Assembly (NCBI GenBank): GCA_963972255.1 | Contig: CAXATO010000004.1 | Coordinates: 124,001 to 188,000, forward strand | Reading direction: 5' to 3' | Origin: UBA1479 sp002706405 | Lineage (GTDB): Bacteria > Pseudomonadota > Alphaproteobacteria > Rhodospirillales > Casp-alpha2 | Length of the DNA: 64,000 nt | Notes under the pieces: model-generated | Told to the model about the DNA's origin: nothing | Seen by the model: the letters and a program-made list of their open reading frames with translations, nothing else | The model's database searches: none | Shown: one piece after another, positions 1 through 7,900 of the stretch | Layout of the letters: every line of letters starts with the position of its first letter | Numbering within the stretch: the first letter of the stretch is position 1 | Position numbers and translations under genes: made by a program

Positions 1-1
1 G

Positions 2-112
2 GAGGGCACCACGGGCGTGACCTGGGCCAACGACGGCGCCGACGGCGGCCATATCCACCATGTGGTCGACGATCTGGTCGGCTGGCTGGAAGACGTCGCC
101 GCCAACGCGTGA
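2..112 (+). CDS. C-terminal end of a HAD-family (pyrimidine 5'-nucleotidase-like) protein, partial
   Basis: An open frame enters from the left edge and stops at TGA 110-112. The 36 visible residues include GADGGHIHHVVDDLVGWLED. A 'HVHHVTDDL..FL' type ending is what I recall for alphaproteobacterial pyrimidine 5'-nucleotidases of the HAD superfamily, which often sit just upstream of dapD. The catalytic part lies outside the window, so the call rests on this tail and on position only. Confidence 0.45.
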   Translation, partial: EGTTGVTWANDGADGGHIHHVVDDLVGWLEDVAANA

Positions 113-141
113 GCCACCCGCCCCGCCCGGACGGGTCCGCC

Positions 142-170
142 TTGACTTGTGGGGGGGCCTGTTTCATCTT
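142..170 (+). promoter_or_regulatory. Candidate sigma-70 promoter of dapD
   Basis: TTGACT (142-147) and CATCTT (165-170) are separated by 17 bp. Transcription would start near 177, which leaves the dapD start at 218 inside the transcript and argues against the longer frame beginning at 149. The -10 element is weak. Confidence 0.4.
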
Positions 171-217
171 CCGGGGCCATTTTCGACCAATTCATCCAGA
201 GAAACCGGGATTTCGCC

Positions 218-1042
218 ATGACCACAGACCTGCAAGCCGCCATCGACGCCGCCTGGGACGGCCGCGACGCCATTACGCCCGCGACCACGGGGGAAACCCG
301 CGACGCCATCGAGGCGACGCTGGACCTGCTGGACAAGGGCCAGGCCCGCGTCGCGGAAAAGACCGGCGGTGAATGGACCGTGCACCAGTGGCTGAAGAAG
401 GCCGTGCTGCTGTCCTTCCGGCTCAACGACATGGCGCCGATTTCCGGCGGCCCCGGCGGCTCGACCTGGTGGGACAAGGTGCCCAGCAAGTTCGAAGGCA
501 TGTCCGCCGACGATTTCAAAACCGCCGGCTTCCGCGCCGTGCCGAACTGCATCGTGCGCCGCTCCGCCTATATCGCGCCGGGCGTGGTGCTGATGCCGAG
601 CTTCGTCAACCTGGGTGCCTATGTGGACGAAGGCACCATGGTCGATACCTGGGCCACGGTCGGGTCCTGCGCCCAGATCGGCAAGCATTGCCACATTTCC
701 GGCGGTGCCGGGATCGGCGGCGTGCTCGAGCCCCTGCAGGCCGGCCCCGTGATCATCGAGGACAACTGCTTCGTCGGGGCGCGCTCCGAAGTGGTCGAAG
801 GCGTCGTCGTCGGCGAAGGCTCGGTCATTTCCATGGGTGTGTTCATCGGCCAGTCGACCAAGATCGTCGAACGGGAAACGGGTAAGGTTCATTACGGCCG
901 CGTGCCGCCCTATTCGGTCGTCGTGCCGGGCTCGCTGCCGGGCAAGGAAGGCCAGCCGTCGCTCTATTGCGCGGTGATCCTCAAGACCGTGGACGAGAAG
1001 ACCCGCTCCAAGACCTCCATCAACGAGCTGCTGCGCGACTAA
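218..1042 (+). CDS. dapD: 2,3,4,5-tetrahydropyridine-2,6-dicarboxylate N-succinyltransferase
   Basis: Catalyses the succinyl-CoA-dependent step of the succinylase branch of the diaminopimelate/lysine pathway in the cytoplasm. The 274-residue product has the family's usual length. It starts MTTDLQAAIDAAWDGRD and carries the left-handed beta-helix hexapeptide repeats in the middle (GAYVDEGTMVDTWATVGSCA, then HISGGAGIGGVLEPL). The open frame extends upstream to 149, but the extra residues do not belong to the family and the candidate promoter lies inside them, so I place the start at ATG 218. dapE follows after 7 bp, so the two steps of the pathway are almost certainly co-transcribed. Confidence 0.96.
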   Translation: MTTDLQAAIDAAWDGRDAITPATTGETRDAIEATLDLLDKGQARVAEKTGGEWTVHQWLKKAVLLSFRLNDMAPISGGPGGSTWWDKVPSKFEGMSADDFKTAGFRAVPNCIVRRSAYIAPGVVLMPSFVNLGAYVDEGTMVDTWATVGSCAQIGKHCHISGGAGIGGVLEPLQAGPVIIEDNCFVGARSEVVEGVVVGEGSVISMGVFIGQSTKIVERETGKVHYGRVPPYSVVVPGSLPGKEGQPSLYCAVILKTVDEKTRSKTSINELLRD

Positions 1043-1049
1043 CCGCGCC

Positions 1050-2222
1050 ATGACCGCCATGACCACGACCGACGTCATCGACCTGTCCGAAGCCCTGATC
1101 CGCTGCCCCTCCGTTACGCCGTTGGAGGGCGGGGCGCTCGACCTGCTGCAGGCGCGGCTGGAGGCCCTGGGCTTCACCTGCCATCGCCTGCCCTTTTCCC
1201 AGGACGGCACGCCGGACGTGGACAATCTGTATGCGCGGCTCGGCACCGAGGGCCCCAATTTCTGTTTCGCGGGCCATACGGACGTTGTCCCGCCGGGCGA
1301 TGCGGCGGGCTGGGCGTCGGACCCGTTCCAGCCGGAAATCCGCGACGGGCGGCTGTACGGCCGGGGGGCGGCGGACATGAAATGCGCCATCGCCGCCATG
1401 GTCGCGGGAACGGACGCCTTTCTGAAATCGAACGGATACCCGAAAGGCTCCATCAGTTTCCTGATTACCGGCGACGAGGAAGGCCCCGCGATCAACGGCA
1501 CGCCCAAGATGCTGGGCTGGCTCGCGGCGCAGGGCGAAAAGATCGACGCCTGCCTGGTCGGCGAGCCGACCAACGTGAACGTCCTGGGCGACATGGTGAA
1601 GATCGGCCGGCGCGGATCGCTCAACTGCACGATCACCGTGACCGGGGCGCAGGGGCATGTCGCCTATCCGCATCTGGCCGACAATCCGGTGCCCAAGCTG
1701 CTGAAGATGCTGTCGGCGCTGAACGACGACCCGCTCGATCACGGCAACGACCATTTCCCGGCGACCAACCTGGAAATCACCACCGTCGATGTCGGCAACG
1801 CGACGACCAACCTGATCCCGGCCCAGGCGACCGCCCGCATCAACATCCGCTTCAACGACATGCATTCGGGTGCGAGCCTGACGAAACTGATCAAAGAGCG
1901 CTGCGCCGCCGTCATGGCCGGCGAAACGCAAGGGTCCTACGACCTGGACATTTCCGTGTCCGGGGAATCCTTCCTGACCCCGCCGGGGTTGCTGAGCGAC
2001 GTGGTCGCGGGGGCGGTTAAGGCCGTCACCGGCCAGGATCCGGAACTGAGCACCACCGGCGGCACGTCGGACGCGCGGTTCATCAAGGACCATTGCCCGG
2101 TCGTCGAGTTCGGCCTGATCAACGAAACGGCGCATAAGATGAACGAGAACGCCCTGGTCACGGAAATCCGTGATCTGGCCCGCATCTATGAAGAGGTTCT
2201 GAAGCGGTATTTCGCCCAATAG
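1050..2222 (+). CDS. dapE: Succinyl-diaminopimelate desuccinylase
   Basis: Zinc-dependent M20-family amidohydrolase that removes succinate from N-succinyl-L,L-diaminopimelate. Metal and catalytic residues are visible: FAGHTDVVPPGD (His, Asp), GRGAADMKCAIAAM (Asp), GDEEGPAINGT (Glu-Glu) and the C-terminal His in NETAHKMNEN. The length of 390 residues is close to the usual ~375-390. ATG 1050 and ATG 1059 (MTTTDVI) are both possible starts; the second would remove only three residues. It lies 7 bp behind dapD in a lysine/peptidoglycan-precursor operon. Confidence 0.96.
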   Translation: MTAMTTTDVIDLSEALIRCPSVTPLEGGALDLLQARLEALGFTCHRLPFSQDGTPDVDNLYARLGTEGPNFCFAGHTDVVPPGDAAGWASDPFQPEIRDGRLYGRGAADMKCAIAAMVAGTDAFLKSNGYPKGSISFLITGDEEGPAINGTPKMLGWLAAQGEKIDACLVGEPTNVNVLGDMVKIGRRGSLNCTITVTGAQGHVAYPHLADNPVPKLLKMLSALNDDPLDHGNDHFPATNLEITTVDVGNATTNLIPAQATARINIRFNDMHSGASLTKLIKERCAAVMAGETQGSYDLDISVSGESFLTPPGLLSDVVAGAVKAVTGQDPELSTTGGTSDARFIKDHCPVVEFGLINETAHKMNENALVTEIRDLARIYEEVLKRYFAQ

Positions 2223-2232
2223 GGCGGAAACG

Positions 2233-2562
2233 TCAGCCGATCCCGAAGAACGCGGCGACCGCCCCCATGCCCAACAGGGCCAGCAAGGTCGGCGAGGTCA
2301 TCAGCCCGATCACCGACAGCACCAAGCCGGAGAAGCCCCAGGCCCCCTGCCCCGCGATCAGGGCGGCCACGGAAAAGGCCAGGCCCATGGGCACGAACAC
2401 GATGCCCCAGGCGAAAATGGCGAACACCCCGCAGATCACCGCGAGATAGCCGATCACCGGCTGATCCTTCAGCGCAGGTTCACGGGTCGCCGGATCGGCG
2501 GATTGCGCGCCCTCGGCGCCGTCTTCCGACGCCTTCAGGGACAGGGGAATTTGCTTGTCCAT
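2233..2562 (-). CDS. Small hypothetical membrane protein
   Basis: Unrecognised 109-residue protein. A charged N-terminal segment rich in Asp, Glu and Lys (about 35 residues) is followed by three hydrophobic segments (VIGYLAVICGVFAIFAWGIV, GLAFSVAALIAGQ, and a C-terminal stretch rich in Leu, Gly and Ala). I chose MDKQIPLSLK at 2562 as the start because the upstream extension to 2610 reads like intergenic sequence; neither start has a strong Shine-Dalgarno sequence. It lies 63 bp downstream of truA on the same strand and converges on dapE, so it could be read from the truA transcript. Function unknown. Confidence 0.55.
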   Translation of the reverse strand: MDKQIPLSLKASEDGAEGAQSADPATREPALKDQPVIGYLAVICGVFAIFAWGIVFVPMGLAFSVAALIAGQGAWGFSGLVLSVIGLMTSPTLLALLGMGAVAAFFGIG

Positions 2563-2625
2563 TTGTTGAATATACGCCGATTGGCCGCCCTGCACCATGG
2601 CCGGGGCCAAATTCCCGGCCGGCCG

Positions 2626-3363
2626 TCAGTACCCCACGTCGGTCAGATAGAGGCCGTCCGCCGGTGCCGTGGGCCCGCCGGCGGCGCGGTCGCGGGCGTC
2701 GAGCGCCGCTTTCAGGTCACGGTCGGTCCAGCGGCCTTCTCCCACCCATTTCAGGCTGCCGACCATGTTGCGCACCTGATGATGCAGGAACGAGCGGGCA
2801 TGGACACGGAAATGGATTTCCTCGCCGGCCCGGGACACGTCCAAGACGTCCAGGGTCTTGAGCGGCGAATTGGCCTGGCAATGGGTGGCGCGAAAGCTGG
2901 TGAAATCGTGATGGCCGATCAGCACCCGGGCCGCCGTCGCCATGGCGTCGACGTCCAGCGGCACCGGCACCCACCATACCATACCCTGGTCCAGGGCCGG
3001 CGGCGAACGGCGGTTGAGCACGCGGTACAGATAGCTGCGGGAAACGGCAGAGAACCGGGCGTGAAAGTCCTTGTCCACGGCCTCGGCGCTGAGAATGCTG
3101 ATCGCATGGGCCTTGAGATGGAAATTCAGCGCATTGCGCACCGTATCGGCGGGCCAGTCCTTTTGCAGGTCGACATGGGCGACCTGGCCCAGGGCATGGA
3201 CGCCCGCATCCGTGCGCCCGGCGGCGAACAACGGGGCGTGTTCACCGGTGAAGGCATGGACCGCATCCTCCACCGCTTCCTGCACACCCAATCCGTTGTC
3301 TTGGCGCTGCCAGCCGACGAAACCGCGCCCGTCGTACTCCAGTTTTAGTCGATATCGCGCCAT
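2626..3363 (-). CDS. truA: tRNA pseudouridine(38-40) synthase
   Basis: Converts uridines 38-40 of the tRNA anticodon arm to pseudouridine. The 245-residue product starts MARYRLKLEYDGRGFVGWQR, typical of TruA, and has the catalytic aspartate in FAAGRTDAGVHALGQ (about residue 52). HHQVRNMVGSL near the C-terminus is also a family signature. The frame extends to 3393, but the residues before MARYRL are not conserved and include a perfect hairpin in the DNA, so I use ATG 3363. In many alphaproteobacteria truA stands near fmt and def; here those genes lie about 7 kb away. Confidence 0.94.
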   Translation of the reverse strand: MARYRLKLEYDGRGFVGWQRQDNGLGVQEAVEDAVHAFTGEHAPLFAAGRTDAGVHALGQVAHVDLQKDWPADTVRNALNFHLKAHAISILSAEAVDKDFHARFSAVSRSYLYRVLNRRSPPALDQGMVWWVPVPLDVDAMATAARVLIGHHDFTSFRATHCQANSPLKTLDVLDVSRAGEEIHFRVHARSFLHHQVRNMVGSLKWVGEGRWTDRDLKAALDARDRAAGGPTAPADGLYLTDVGY

Positions 3364-3376
3364 GCTTTCTACCCTG

Positions 3377-3395
3377 CCTTGCCGAACCGGCAAGG
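3377..3395 (-). promoter_or_regulatory. Perfect hairpin in the truA 5' leader
   Basis: CCTTGCCG and CGGCAAGG form an 8-bp perfect stem around a 3-nt loop, 13 bp upstream of the truA start codon. It could influence translation or end an upstream transcript, but no T-tract follows on either strand. Confidence 0.4.
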
Positions 3396-3437
3396 GGCTA
3401 TTGGCTCCACCGGATTAATTGATGCTATAAAAGTTGT

Positions 3438-3455
3438 TTAAAATAGGTATTTTAA
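3438..3455. promoter_or_regulatory. 18-bp AT-rich palindrome in the promoter region of the paralog pair
   Basis: TTAAAATA-GG-TATTTTAA is a perfect inverted repeat in an AT-rich stretch (about 3411-3455) between divergent truA and the unknown gene starting at 3515. The symmetry suits a dimeric repressor or activator. The regulator is unknown. Confidence 0.4.
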
Positions 3456-3514
3456 CGGACAATAGAAGTCTAAAGGCCGATCCGGCCGAAGGATTTGAAC
3501 CTGGGCAGGCATCC

Positions 3515-4612
3515 ATGACCGACGCCGCGAAAGATCAAGATTTTCCCGATCCCGCCGAACCGTCCGGCGTGCCCTCGACGCAGCGCGACGAAGACCGCGA
3601 CGCGTTGCATATCCTGCCCCTGTCCATCCTGCCGTTTCAAACGCCATCGCTGCACCGCGCGCGGCTGATCAAGAACGCGCGCCTCAACAGCGTCGTCGAA
3701 TTGTTCCAGGGCCAGGGCATCGGCTCCGGCCAGATGGATGTCGAGGAATTGGCCAAGGATTACGGCTGGTCGGGCAAGGGCCGCAAGCGCCATCCGGACC
3801 TTGTCATGCTGCGCAAGCTGGCGCCGCTGCCCAGCTACGACGTCTACTCCCTGCGCATCCTGTTCCGCCAGGAAGGGATCGAGGTGAATGCCATCGAGGA
3901 CCTGAAGCTGTCGGACCACAAGGTGTCCGAGCTGACGGCCTACATGACCCAGTTCACACGCCCGCTGATTCAGGAAATCTACGGCAAGGATGACCTGAAC
4001 ATTCAGACCTTCGACGACATGGTCAAACTGTTCGAAAGCCCGGACGTGGAAATGGTGCGCAAGAAGCTGGACCAGATGGCGCAGAAGCTGCGCATCAAGA
4101 TGCGCGACGTGCCCAAGTTCCTGGAAGACTATGGCGACGTGTTCCTGTCCCTGTCCTACTTCCGCCAATGCCTGGATGCGCTGGAGCCGATCATCGACGA
4201 GTTCATGAACTCCATGGACGAGATCCGCGACAATTTCCAACTGAGAACCAACGTCAACATGATGAACACCTGCGACCAGATCGAAGGGGCGATCAACGAA
4301 TTGATGGCCGCGATCTCGGGCCGCTTCGAAACCTTTGACCGCTACACCAACGGCATGTGGGAAGACCTGACCGCCGACCGCTTCAAGACGGTCAAGAAAT
4401 TCGTCGAGGAATACCACACCACCATCGGCGGCTGCCTGTGTGCGCTGACCGTGAAGATGAATGCCTTCGCCGATCGATTCCCGTCGCCGACCGTGGGCGG
4501 GCCGATCAAGCGGGGCGAGTTCATCATGTCCGAAATGAAACAAGGGATCGAGAAGGTCCGCGAGATTCAAGCGAACGCGCCCAAAATCGAAACCATCGAG
4601 TGGGCCAAGTAG
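3515..4612 (+). CDS. Protein of unknown function, first of a tandem paralog pair
   Basis: A 365-residue, soluble-looking, largely helical protein with a charged, Pro- and Asp-rich N-terminus of about 30 residues and no signal peptide or membrane segment. I do not recognise a named domain. It is clearly homologous to the next gene over its whole length: both have RARLIKNAR, GSGQ, LPSYDVYSLRI, YGD-FLSLSY, INELMAAI-GRFE, YHTTIGG and EFIM-EMKQG in the same order. A TTG at 3434 would extend the frame, but that region holds an AT-rich palindrome, so ATG 3515 is preferred. The pair is probably an operon and may form a heteromeric complex. Confidence 0.75.
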   Translation: MTDAAKDQDFPDPAEPSGVPSTQRDEDRDALHILPLSILPFQTPSLHRARLIKNARLNSVVELFQGQGIGSGQMDVEELAKDYGWSGKGRKRHPDLVMLRKLAPLPSYDVYSLRILFRQEGIEVNAIEDLKLSDHKVSELTAYMTQFTRPLIQEIYGKDDLNIQTFDDMVKLFESPDVEMVRKKLDQMAQKLRIKMRDVPKFLEDYGDVFLSLSYFRQCLDALEPIIDEFMNSMDEIRDNFQLRTNVNMMNTCDQIEGAINELMAAISGRFETFDRYTNGMWEDLTADRFKTVKKFVEEYHTTIGGCLCALTVKMNAFADRFPSPTVGGPIKRGEFIMSEMKQGIEKVREIQANAPKIETIEWAK

Positions 4613-4633
4613 GCGCGCGGTGAGGACCAAGCA

Positions 4634-5701
4634 TTGAGCGAAGACAAGGCATTTACCTTCGGCGATCTCAATCTCGATAAGGAGATCGACGACGAGGATC
4701 GCGATTCGCTGCACACCCTGCCGTTGGTGATGCTGCCGATCAAGACCGCCCCCCTGCGCCGCGCCCGCCTGATCAAGAACGCGCGCTTTGAAAGCATGGT
4801 GGAAATCTTTTCCGACAAGGACACGGGGTCGGGCCAGGTGTCGATCGACGCCCTGCCGGCGGAGTTCGGCTGGGCCGACGGCTTCCGCCATCCCGACATG
4901 ATCCTGATGAAGAAACTGGGCGATCTGCCGAGCTACGATGTCTATTCCCTGCGCATCTCGCTCCGCGACCTGGGCATCGAGGTCAACAACGTCGAATACC
5001 TGAAGCTGTCCGAAGCCAAGAGCGGCGAACTGACGGAGTACATGCGGGAATTCACCGGCCCCTTGATCGGCCAGATCTACGGCGGCGACGACGTCGATGT
5101 GAAGAATTTCCAGGACGTGGTCCGGCTGTTCCGCTCTCCCGACAAGAAAAAGGCGCTCGAGAAACTGAAGCTGATGGCGCAGAAGCTGAACATCAAGATC
5201 GAGGATCTGCCCAAGTTCATCGAGGACTACGGCGACATTTTCCTGTCGCTCAGCTACTACAAGAACGTGCTGGACGACATCGAGCCGACGATCACCGAGT
5301 TCCTGGATACCATGGACCTCCTGCGTGAAAACTTCGCGATGAAGAACAATCCCTCGCTGATGCAGACCATGGACATGATGACGACCACCATCAACGAACT
5401 GATGGCTGCCATCACCGGCCGGTTCGAGAACTTCGAACGCGGCACCAAGCACATGTGGGACAACATTTCCGCCGAACGCTTCCGCCGGGTCGAGGCCGTG
5501 ATCCGCGGTTATCACACGACCATCGGCGGGGTGCTCTGCGCGCTGTCGGTGAAGATGGACGCCTGGTCCAACCTGTTCCCCAACATGGAAGTCGGCGGCC
5601 CCGGCCGGCGCGCCGAATTCATCATGACGGAAATGAAGCAGGGCATGGATCGCATCCAGATGATCGAAGATTCAGCACCCATGCTGGCGGCCTTGGAATA
5701 G
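4634..5701 (+). CDS. Protein of unknown function, second of a tandem paralog pair
   Basis: A 355-residue paralog of the preceding gene, 21 bp downstream of it. It starts with TTG (MSEDKAFTFGDLNLDKEID), preceded by TGAGGACC as ribosome-binding site; no ATG fits. The same conserved blocks occur (DRDSLHTLPLVMLP, RARLIKNARFESMVEIF, LPSYDVYSLRISL, YGDIFLSLSYYKN, INELMAAITGRFENFERG, GYHTTIGGVLCALSVKMDAW). Strong conservation of spacing between the two copies shows both are under constraint. No catalytic motif is evident. It might be a scaffold or regulatory protein; the function is unknown. Confidence 0.75.
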   Translation: MSEDKAFTFGDLNLDKEIDDEDRDSLHTLPLVMLPIKTAPLRRARLIKNARFESMVEIFSDKDTGSGQVSIDALPAEFGWADGFRHPDMILMKKLGDLPSYDVYSLRISLRDLGIEVNNVEYLKLSEAKSGELTEYMREFTGPLIGQIYGGDDVDVKNFQDVVRLFRSPDKKKALEKLKLMAQKLNIKIEDLPKFIEDYGDIFLSLSYYKNVLDDIEPTITEFLDTMDLLRENFAMKNNPSLMQTMDMMTTTINELMAAITGRFENFERGTKHMWDNISAERFRRVEAVIRGYHTTIGGVLCALSVKMDAWSNLFPNMEVGGPGRRAEFIMTEMKQGMDRIQMIEDSAPMLAALE

Positions 5702-5734
5702 GCGGACCGCGCCCGTCGCGCCCCGCCCCCGCTC

Positions 5735-6754
5735 ATGCTCAAACTTTCCGTCCTCGACCAATCCACCGCCGCCCGGGGCCAGTCTCCGGATCAGGCGATC
5801 CGCGACACCATCGACTTGGCCAAGCATTGCGAGGACCTGGGCTATGCCCGGTTCTGGGTGTCGGAACATCACGACCACCCGTCCATCGTCGGCACGGCGC
5901 CGGAAATCGTCATGGCCGCCATCGCCCAATCGACGGACCGCATCCGCATCGGCTCGGCCGGGGTCATGCTGCCCCATTACGCGCCGCTGAAAGTGGCCGA
6001 ACAGTTCCGCGTGCTGGAAGCCATCGCCCCCGGGCGCATCGATCTGGGTTTGGGCCGGGCCCCCGGGTCCGACGGCAAGACGGCGCTGGCGCTCAACCCC
6101 AACGCGGCCGAGGACGCCGACCACTTTCCCGCCAACGTGCGCGACCTGATGGCCTGGGTGTCCGGGCAGGACCTGATCGAGGGCCATCCCTTCCGCGGCG
6201 TCGAGGCCCATCCCATGTTTCCCGGCTCGCCGGAAGTCTGGATGCTCGGCACTTCCGACTTCGGCGCCCAGGTCGCGGCGCACTTCGGCATTCCCTATTG
6301 CTTCGCGCACTTCATCACCGACGGCCATGGGGTCGAGCGCGCGCTGGATCTCTACCGCGAACGCTATCAGCCGTCGGAACGCCATCCGGAGCCCCAGGCC
6401 AATGTGTGCATTTGGGCGCTCGCGGCCGACACCGAGGAAGAGGCCGAACGCCTGTTCACGTCGCGCGCCCATGCCCGGCTGATGCGCGAGACGGGTCGGC
6501 GCGGGCCCATGGAATCGCCCGAGACACTAGCCGGCTACGACTACACGGCGCCGGAACAGGCCTGGCTCGCCAGGTATCGGGAGCGCGCCATCATCGGCAT
6601 CGGCGATCAGGTATTGAGCGAACTGTCCGGGCGGGCACAGGCCTACGGCATCGACGAAGTCGTCGTGCTGACCTGGACCTATCATCAGGCCGACCGGCGA
6701 CGGTCCTACGAGCTGCTTGCGGCGGCGGCGCGGAAAAATACCGAGGAAAAATAA
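5735..6754 (+). CDS. LLM-class flavin-dependent oxidoreductase (luciferase-like)
   Basis: A 339-residue member of the bacterial luciferase-like monooxygenase family, which uses reduced flavin and oxygen. N-terminal family features are present: LDQSTAARGQS, LGYARFWVSEHH, GSAGVMLPHYAPLKVAEQFR and PGRIDLGLGRAPGSD. The MsnO8/YhbW-type subgroup fits best. The substrate cannot be inferred. It lies 33 bp downstream of the paralog pair on the same strand and may be its third operon member. It ends just before an AT-rich region. Confidence 0.88.
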   Translation: MLKLSVLDQSTAARGQSPDQAIRDTIDLAKHCEDLGYARFWVSEHHDHPSIVGTAPEIVMAAIAQSTDRIRIGSAGVMLPHYAPLKVAEQFRVLEAIAPGRIDLGLGRAPGSDGKTALALNPNAAEDADHFPANVRDLMAWVSGQDLIEGHPFRGVEAHPMFPGSPEVWMLGTSDFGAQVAAHFGIPYCFAHFITDGHGVERALDLYRERYQPSERHPEPQANVCIWALAADTEEEAERLFTSRAHARLMRETGRRGPMESPETLAGYDYTAPEQAWLARYRERAIIGIGDQVLSELSGRAQAYGIDEVVVLTWTYHQADRRRSYELLAAAARKNTEEK

Positions 6755-7063
6755 GCAAAAAACGGATTGGACATCTATTTTATGCTTATCAGTTATTTTG
6801 AATGTTTTATTTCTCAAGTTCGTGCCGCAACGACAGAATTCTTCAATAATTTTTACGCCTATCCGGCGTTATTATTTTATTCGTTTGACTTCCGGCAGCC
6901 TCCCCATTAGGGTCACGTCCAGCGAGTTGCATTTTGTTTTCGTGATTTGAAAGATCGGTACGCCGGTCATCTTCGTGATCCCCTGACAATGCGAGCGTTA
7001 TCCCGGCTGTTCGACGCATGAGGCGTCGTACGGCACCCATACTCCTGTTAGAGGACATCAAAC
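6755..7063 (+). promoter_or_regulatory. AT-rich intergenic region and long cold-shock leader
   Basis: About 300 bp without a gene. The left part (6760-6890) is very AT-rich, unlike its surroundings. TTGACT (6885-6890) and TAGGGT (6908-6913), 17 bp apart, form a candidate sigma-70 promoter; a transcript from about 6920 would have a leader of some 140 nt, typical of cspA-type genes. A perfect stem-loop (CGACGC / GCGTCG, 7012-7028) lies 35 bp before the start codon, and the ribosome-binding site is GAGG at 7051-7054. Confidence 0.6.
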
Positions 7064-7273
7064 ATGACCACAGGTACCGTTAAGTTTTTCAACGCCGACA
7101 AAGGCTATGGCTTCATCGAACCGGAAGACGGTTCCAAGGACGCCTTCGTGCACATTTCCGCCGTCGAGCGCGCCGGCCTGAGCACCCTCAAGGAAGGCCA
7201 GAAGGTCACCTACGACCTGACCGCCGGCCAGAACGGCAAGACTGCCGCCGAGAATCTGTCGCTCGCCGATTAA
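7064..7273 (+). CDS. Cold-shock domain protein (CspA family)
   Basis: A 69-residue single-domain nucleic-acid chaperone that binds single-stranded RNA and DNA. RNP1 (KGYGFIEPE) and RNP2 (DAFVHISAV) are intact, and GTVKFFNADKGYG is the standard N-terminus. The length is normal. The long structured leader suggests post-transcriptional thermoregulation, as known for the family. Several csp genes usually exist per alphaproteobacterial genome, so I do not assign a specific number. Confidence 0.95.
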   Translation: MTTGTVKFFNADKGYGFIEPEDGSKDAFVHISAVERAGLSTLKEGQKVTYDLTAGQNGKTAAENLSLAD

Positions 7274-7293
7274 TCAGAACGACGCCGGGTTAC

Positions 7294-7325
7294 GGGAAGG
7301 GGTCCGCTTCGGCCGATCCTTTCCC
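7294..7325 (+). terminator. Hairpin downstream of the cold-shock gene
   Basis: GGGAAGGGGTC and GATCCTTTCCC form an 11-bp stem with two G-U pairs, capped by a TTCG-containing loop. It begins 21 bp after the csp stop codon. The T-tract is poor, so it may be a 3'-protecting structure or a weak terminator. Confidence 0.4.
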
Positions 7326-7388
7326 GGCCCTGGTTTCGTCGGCTGCCCGCAAGGGCATTCTGACCCGCTTCCATCATGAGAGACAAAG

Positions 7389-7559
7389 ATGGCCCGCAAG
7401 CCAAATTACGATTTCGAACGCAAAGAACGTGAACGCCTGAAGGCCGCCAAGAAGGCCGAACGCGCCGCCGCGAAAGAAGCCGCAAAGGCGGGAACGTCTA
7501 CGGACGCCGACCAGCCGGCCGCTGATTCCGCGCCGCTCGGGACTGCATCTTCCGAATAA
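7389..7559 (+). CDS. Small highly charged protein (56 aa)
   Basis: Starts MARKPNYDFERKERERLK and continues with an Ala/Lys/Glu-rich helical stretch to about residue 34, then a Ser/Ala/Asp-rich tail. Small proteins beginning with a similar 'KPNYDFER-ERER-KA-K' pattern are, as I recall, common in alphaproteobacteria, often near csp genes. This supports it as a real gene despite its size. Spacing from the csp gene is 115 bp, with a hairpin between. Probably cytoplasmic and nucleic-acid- or ribosome-associated by charge; function unknown. Confidence 0.65.
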   Translation: MARKPNYDFERKERERLKAAKKAERAAAKEAAKAGTSTDADQPAADSAPLGTASSE

Positions 7560-7701
7560 CGCCGACAGGGAACGGCCGCCCTCCGAGCGCCGCCCCCCAG
7601 CGGGACCACCTCCCCACACCAACACCAATCACTGCCGGCCCGCGCCGGGGCAGTCGCCCTGTGCAGCGCTTCCGGCCAAATCTCCAATTAGGAAATCTTT
7701 T

Positions 7702-7881
7702 ATGACAACCGAACAAACCTTTCTCATCACCTATGGCCTGCACAACTTCGTCAGCCATGCGCCGGACGCGGGCCGCAACGCCTTCGTCATCCGCCGCCAC
7801 GAAGGGGCCGACATGGTGCGCCATGCCACGTCCCTGATCCAAGGCAGCTACGGCAACGGCGCCGACATCCGGCTGGTCTAA
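7702..7881 (+). CDS. Small hypothetical protein (59 aa)
   Basis: Encodes MTTEQTFLITYGLHNFVSHA followed by a short alpha/beta-looking sequence with several His and Arg residues. AGGAAA at 7690-7695 is a reasonable ribosome-binding site. The third-position GC and the Ala/Gly/Arg usage match neighbouring genes. No domain recognised and no membrane segment. Confidence 0.5.
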   Translation: MTTEQTFLITYGLHNFVSHAPDAGRNAFVIRRHEGADMVRHATSLIQGSYGNGADIRLV

Positions 7882-7900
7882 CCGGGTCCCGCGATTCCGC

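Noticed and set aside
3437..3456. CtrA-binding site suggested by two TTAA elements upstream of the paralog pair.
   Set aside because: The TTAA half-sites are 10 bp apart instead of the required 7; the sequence is better described as a perfect palindrome.
7630..7653. Hairpin ACTGCCGGC...GCCGGGGCAGT between the two small genes as a terminator.
   Set aside because: The stem has a 2-nt bulge and no T-tract follows; too weak to list as a feature.
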